A DNA stretch of 64,000 nucleotides from Sphaerulina vaccinii (taxonomy: Eukaryota > Ascomycota > Dothideomycetes > Mycosphaerellales > Mycosphaerellaceae): contig JAKUDP010000017.1 of NCBI GenBank assembly GCA_022570795.1, forward strand, positions 124,001 to 188,000, given 5' to 3'. Of the stretch, positions 60,956-64,000 are shown piece after piece. The number at the start of each line of letters is the position of its first letter. Position 1 is the first letter of the stretch. The notes beneath the pieces were generated by a model. That model saw nothing but the letters and a program-made list of their open reading frames with translations. It was not told the DNA's origin and did not search any database. The position numbers and the translations under genes were made by a program.

Positions 60956-62272
60956 TCAGTTGCCAGCCGTTCCTGCCTCCTCAATACCAATCTTCCTCCC
61001 TCCATTCGGCAGCGGCACTCTCAACAACGAATACGGCGTCTGTCTCCTATCATCCCCAGGCGCAAACATCGGCGAAAAAGGCAACTGATTGTTCGTGAAA
61101 TAAAGATATCCATCCCACCCAACAGAAAGCGTATCAGGCCAATTGATCCTCGGATCTCTCACAAACACCGTGTGGCTCGCATTCGCAGGATTAAACACCG
61201 CAACAGCATTCATCTCGGCATGTCCATGATAAATCAGATTGTTCGAATCAGTCTCCACACCATCAGAAACACCCGTCTGACCCCAATTTCTGATAGAAGC
61301 TTGCGCAAGCCATTCACTGGTCGCAGAACGATCACGAAGTCGTTCTGTAGGTATGGAAAACATATCTCTGCCTGCTACGGCTTTCCAGAATAGTGTGGAT
61401 CCATCTGCTGAGAGAGCGATACCGTCTGCTCCGAAGTTCGTGCAAGCGAAAGGTGTACCGGGACGAGGTGCAGGAGCACCATAGAGTGTCTGGCCCCAGT
61501 TCGAAAAGACGAATTGCTGTTGTGTACGCACTGCAGGATGAAGATCCAGATGACGCCAAGTTTCACCAGAAGCAATATCGGCCATGACTATTCCGTTACG
61601 GCCTTCTCCCGATGAGTCTGTGATGTAGATGGTTCCTTCTTCGCCGTGACTCAGGTCGATGCGCAGGTCATTGAGGTAGGAGTCTGGGTATGCGACATCT
61701 GGAGGGAAGACGATAGTCTTAAAGATTGTGTCGTTTGTGAGATCGACTCCGATAACTTTGGTCCCGCCGGGTGAAGCGCTCACGATGACTCCGTTTGGCA
61801 TGGAGACTCTGCCGGTGTCGAGGATCCAGGCACGGTTTGCGGCATCGACGACTATGGATTGAGAGCCAATCAGGTAGTTCTGGTAATTAGCGCCAGTTGG
61901 TGGGTTTGTGGTGTAATTGATCGCTCCGCCTGGAGGATTGTTGATCTCTACACTTGGCCAAGCGACTTCATGTGTGCCGTTGATGAGCTCAGCAATGGTG
62001 AAGCGACCATTGGTACCGTTGTTGGTGTTTGCGGAATCGAGGGCACCGGGATAGTTGGAGAAGAGGCGGCCTTCTCTTGAGACTGCAATTCCAGTTGGAA
62101 ACTGTGGGTTGCCAGCATACAGATGGACCAGCTCGATAGCAGGACCGTATACACCTGGATCGCGGACGAGAAGGCTGTAGTCCAGACCATCACTTGTGTT
62201 GTTACGCGTGTGAAGCTGTGCTGTAGCAAGCAGAGCGAAGCCGATGGCTGCGACCGCTAATCTGATAGCCAT
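60956..62272 (-). CDS. Secreted yellow/major royal jelly family protein
   Basis: Single exon, 438 aa. The signal peptide is MAIRLAVAAIGFALLATAQ. The family pattern is seen: GNPQFPTGIAVSREGRLFSN, SIVVDAANRAWILDTGR, DSYLNDLRIDLSHGEEGTIY with ITDSSGEGRNGIVMADI, GADGIALSADGSTLFWKAV and NWPDTLSVGWDGYLYFTNNQ. These fit the six-bladed propeller of the MRJP/yellow family. Several N-glycosylation sequons occur (NNT, NGT, NYT, NDT, NAS). Fungal members are extracellular and mostly uncharacterised; the ligand or reaction here is not known. Confidence 0.92.
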   Translation of the reverse strand: MAIRLAVAAIGFALLATAQLHTRNNTSDGLDYSLLVRDPGVYGPAIELVHLYAGNPQFPTGIAVSREGRLFSNYPGALDSANTNNGTNGRFTIAELINGTHEVAWPSVEINNPPGGAINYTTNPPTGANYQNYLIGSQSIVVDAANRAWILDTGRVSMPNGVIVSASPGGTKVIGVDLTNDTIFKTIVFPPDVAYPDSYLNDLRIDLSHGEEGTIYITDSSGEGRNGIVMADIASGETWRHLDLHPAVRTQQQFVFSNWGQTLYGAPAPRPGTPFACTNFGADGIALSADGSTLFWKAVAGRDMFSIPTERLRDRSATSEWLAQASIRNWGQTGVSDGVETDSNNLIYHGHAEMNAVAVFNPANASHTVFVRDPRINWPDTLSVGWDGYLYFTNNQLPFSPMFAPGDDRRQTPYSLLRVPLPNGGRKIGIEEAGTAGN

Positions 62273-62744
62273 AATAACAGTAAGTCGATACCAGGAACAG
62301 ACTCACTCCTCGCGCGTGTCAGACCATGTTTCTATACTGTCTGCCAGATCGCGGCACAAGTTGCGCGTGCTCAAGATACTGTGACTAAGTTCCATTATTG
62401 TGAACGTGGTGCGGGTTAGCTGTGCCGCCAATGTGATCCGACGTGGCCAAGCAAAGCAGTAACGTGCCCACAGAGCACTACGATCAATCGAAGTTCCACG
62501 GAGGTTACTGGCTTGTTTCCAGTGATCTGGAAACCAGTAGCGTCGTTTGTGATTGAAGTGATGTCGTGACGTGGTTGAGGCTCACGAAGTGCTTGGCCGT
62601 CGTCAGTAATTTGTCACACTTTGCCGTCTTGCAGTTCGAGCGCGTGCCTGATCTTTGGCTGTGGTTGTGCTATTGTGCTTGGAGATTGACATCGTGCAGT
62701 CCAAGGGCATCATGTTGCCTGAGAACTGCCTCTGCGGTATCCTG
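62273..62744. other. Intergenic
   Basis: Promoter of the yellow-family gene and 3' flank of the cofactor gene. A short inverted pair GTTACTGGCTTG-TTTCCAGTGATC-TGGAAACCAGTAGC (about 62504-62533) can form a hairpin with the arms CTGGTTTCCA/TGGAAAC-type. Nothing else seen. Confidence 0.4.
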
Positions 62745-64000
62745 TTACAGCTCACTGCCAATTCTGCCCATCAGTAGGGCATCGCACTTCTCGCCTTTCT
62801 CCAGAACACCCTCTACAGTAGGTAGACATAGCAGTGCATTCGCTCCCTTGAACGATCCAATAGCTGAGCTGCGCTGAAAGCCTGTGCTAGTCGCATATAA
62901 TCCTCCATCTCGTTTCGCTGTGACAATAACACGGTGGTACTCTGCTCTCTTTGGATCTGGTCTGACATCCTGCTCAAGTATGACTTTGACAGTAGGTAGA
63001 CCTACAGGAGAGATGCCAGAGAGCTTATGCAGAGCCGGCAGCACGAAGAGGTGGAATGTCACGACCGCTGATGCAGGATTGCCAGGCAAAGAGAAGATCA
63101 CTCGCTTCTCATCTGTTCCAGAGTTTGACTTGAAAGGTACGGTGGCATATGTTGTTGGCTTTCCTGGTTTCATCGAAACGCGTCCGAAGTGTATCGTACC
63201 TCCCAACTGTCGTTCGATTGTTGGTTTGAGAAGGTCGAGCTCACCCATGCTGACACCTCCCGAAGTGATAATGACATCGCATTTCCGCATGGCTGATCGA
63301 AGTGCTTCTTCAAGGGCTCCAGGTTGATCAGAAGCTATTCCGAGGTCTACCGCTTCATAGCCTTGACCTCGGATTGCGGTCAAGAGCGTCGGACGATTGG
63401 TGTCGCGAACTTCGCCAAGTCTGAGGTCGCGAGCAGTGTCGTGAGGTATGATCTCGTCACCTGTGCTCAGCACACCTACCACGGGACGAGTATATATCTC
63501 GACTTCCTGTGTGCCGACAGATGCCAGAAGGCCAAACTCACCACCTATGGCTGTAATGCCCTCTCCACGTCGCAGGATCGTCGCGCCCGCTTTGACGTCT
63601 GAGCCAGGTTCTCGGACGTTCTCGCCAGATTTGATGGCATCTGTGAGAATCTCAATTTCGGCCTCTTCTCTCCCATCCTCGGTCATGCTGCGAAGGACAG
63701 TATCCTCAACCATTACTACGGCCGTGGCACCGGGAGGCAAAGGAGCTCCTGTTGTTATGCGGACTACTTCACCTGTATGGAGTTTCGGAATCTCCTTTCC
63801 TGCCTGAGCATGGGAGATACTGACTACCGGAAATAGGCCTTTCGTTGAAGGAACCAGAGGGTGGTAAGAGGCTACGATTGCATAGCCGTCCACTATGCTC
63901 GCACGAAATGCTGGGACTGACTCGGATGCTACGACGTCTGCTGCCAAAACAGAGCCGATGAGCGACTCCTTCACAGCAGCTTTTATGATCTTGGGTGATG
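62745..64000 (-). CDS. cnxE: Molybdenum cofactor biosynthesis protein, MoeA domain of CnxE/gephyrin (5' part outside)
   Basis: The frame is open to the window edge (SPKIIKAAVKESLIGSVLAA), so the N-terminal part, probably a MogA-type domain as in fungal CnxE, lies beyond 64000. Seen in order: SVPAFRASIVDGYAI, TGEVVRITTGAPLPPGATAV, VREPGSDVKAGATILRRGE, VVGVLSTGDEIIP, GEVRDTNRPTLLTAIRGQGY, the MoCF core DVIITSGGVSMGELDLLKPT, then FSLPGNPASAVVTFHLFVLP. The C-terminal domain IV ends CDALLMGRIGSEL. Known role: inserts molybdate into adenylated molybdopterin, needed for nitrate reductase and xanthine dehydrogenase. The GTG at 63974 is not the true start. Confidence 0.93.
   Translation of the reverse strand, partial: SPKIIKAAVKESLIGSVLAADVVASESVPAFRASIVDGYAIVASYHPLVPSTKGLFPVVSISHAQAGKEIPKLHTGEVVRITTGAPLPPGATAVVMVEDTVLRSMTEDGREEAEIEILTDAIKSGENVREPGSDVKAGATILRRGEGITAIGGEFGLLASVGTQEVEIYTRPVVGVLSTGDEIIPHDTARDLRLGEVRDTNRPTLLTAIRGQGYEAVDLGIASDQPGALEEALRSAMRKCDVIITSGGVSMGELDLLKPTIERQLGGTIHFGRVSMKPGKPTTYATVPFKSNSGTDEKRVIFSLPGNPASAVVTFHLFVLPALHKLSGISPVGLPTVKVILEQDVRPDPKRAEYHRVIVTAKRDGGLYATSTGFQRSSAIGSFKGANALLCLPTVEGVLEKGEKCDALLMGRIGSEL

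Overview
The window is nuclear DNA of a filamentous ascomycete, most likely a Dothideomycete near Mycosphaerellales. Genes are dense, on both strands and monocistronic. They are broken by short GT-AG introns, mostly 45-110 bp, often with a CTAAC-type branch point. The gene content is fungal: Egt1, Clr2, Tsc1, a prenylated ubiquitin-fold protein, 2-3-exon F-box proteins and small secreted proteins. The class is inferred from overall character; no database search was possible.

Layout, left to right. 1-1969 is the 3' part of egt1 (ergothioneine). Then come a Cys/His-rich protein of unknown function (2941-4428), NMD3 (4947-6521), a CaaX-tailed ubiquitin-fold protein (7735-8557), UMP1 (9172-9707, minus), a FAD monooxygenase (10298-11638, minus), an unknown 169-aa protein (11878-12503, minus), a secreted HELGH metalloprotease-like protein (12986-14551), RNase H2 subunit C (14846-15365), the PP2A catalytic subunit (15708-16836, minus), an F-box/WD40/UIM protein (17399-20872, minus), a secreted Cys protein (21490-22062, minus), ZPR1 (22385-23893, minus), a secreted glycoprotein (24601-25304), two unknown genes (25704-26367 and 26819-28063) and TAF10 (28652-29476, minus). 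A gene-poor stretch (29.5-37.0 kb) holds two lineage-type genes. It is followed by TSC1 (37067-40344), an F-box protein (40931-42702, minus), an MFS transporter gene with an in-frame stop (43191-44770), a SNF2/PHD remodeler (45063-48606, minus) and Clr2 (49145-51181).

The outstanding region is 51.9-60.1 kb. Ten related units lie in tandem on the plus strand (51953-54475) and ten more on the minus strand (57685-60041). They point toward each other and bracket a divergent POP5/ESF1 pair. Each unit is about 125-153 bp. It starts with a tRNA-like 5' half (7-nt acceptor-like segment, U8, box A TGGTCTAGTGG) and continues with a 4-5-bp hairpin that covaries between copies. A hypervariable core of very roughly 60-100 nt follows, then a conserved 3' block GCGATTGTTTTGC with a T-run. 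A CATATA-like element sits exactly 33 bp upstream of the first base in most copies. This looks like a family of RNA polymerase III-type non-coding RNA genes that I cannot match to any known family. It is the best candidate here for an undescribed system.

The window ends with an unknown 171-aa protein (60109-60681, minus), a secreted yellow/MRJP-family protein (60956-62272, minus) and the C-terminal MoeA-type part of a CnxE/gephyrin-like molybdenum cofactor enzyme (62745-64000, minus, cut by the window edge). Most protein genes are unlinked housekeeping functions. RNA-processing and ribosome genes (NMD3, POP5, ESF1) recur near the RNA arrays, which may be chance.
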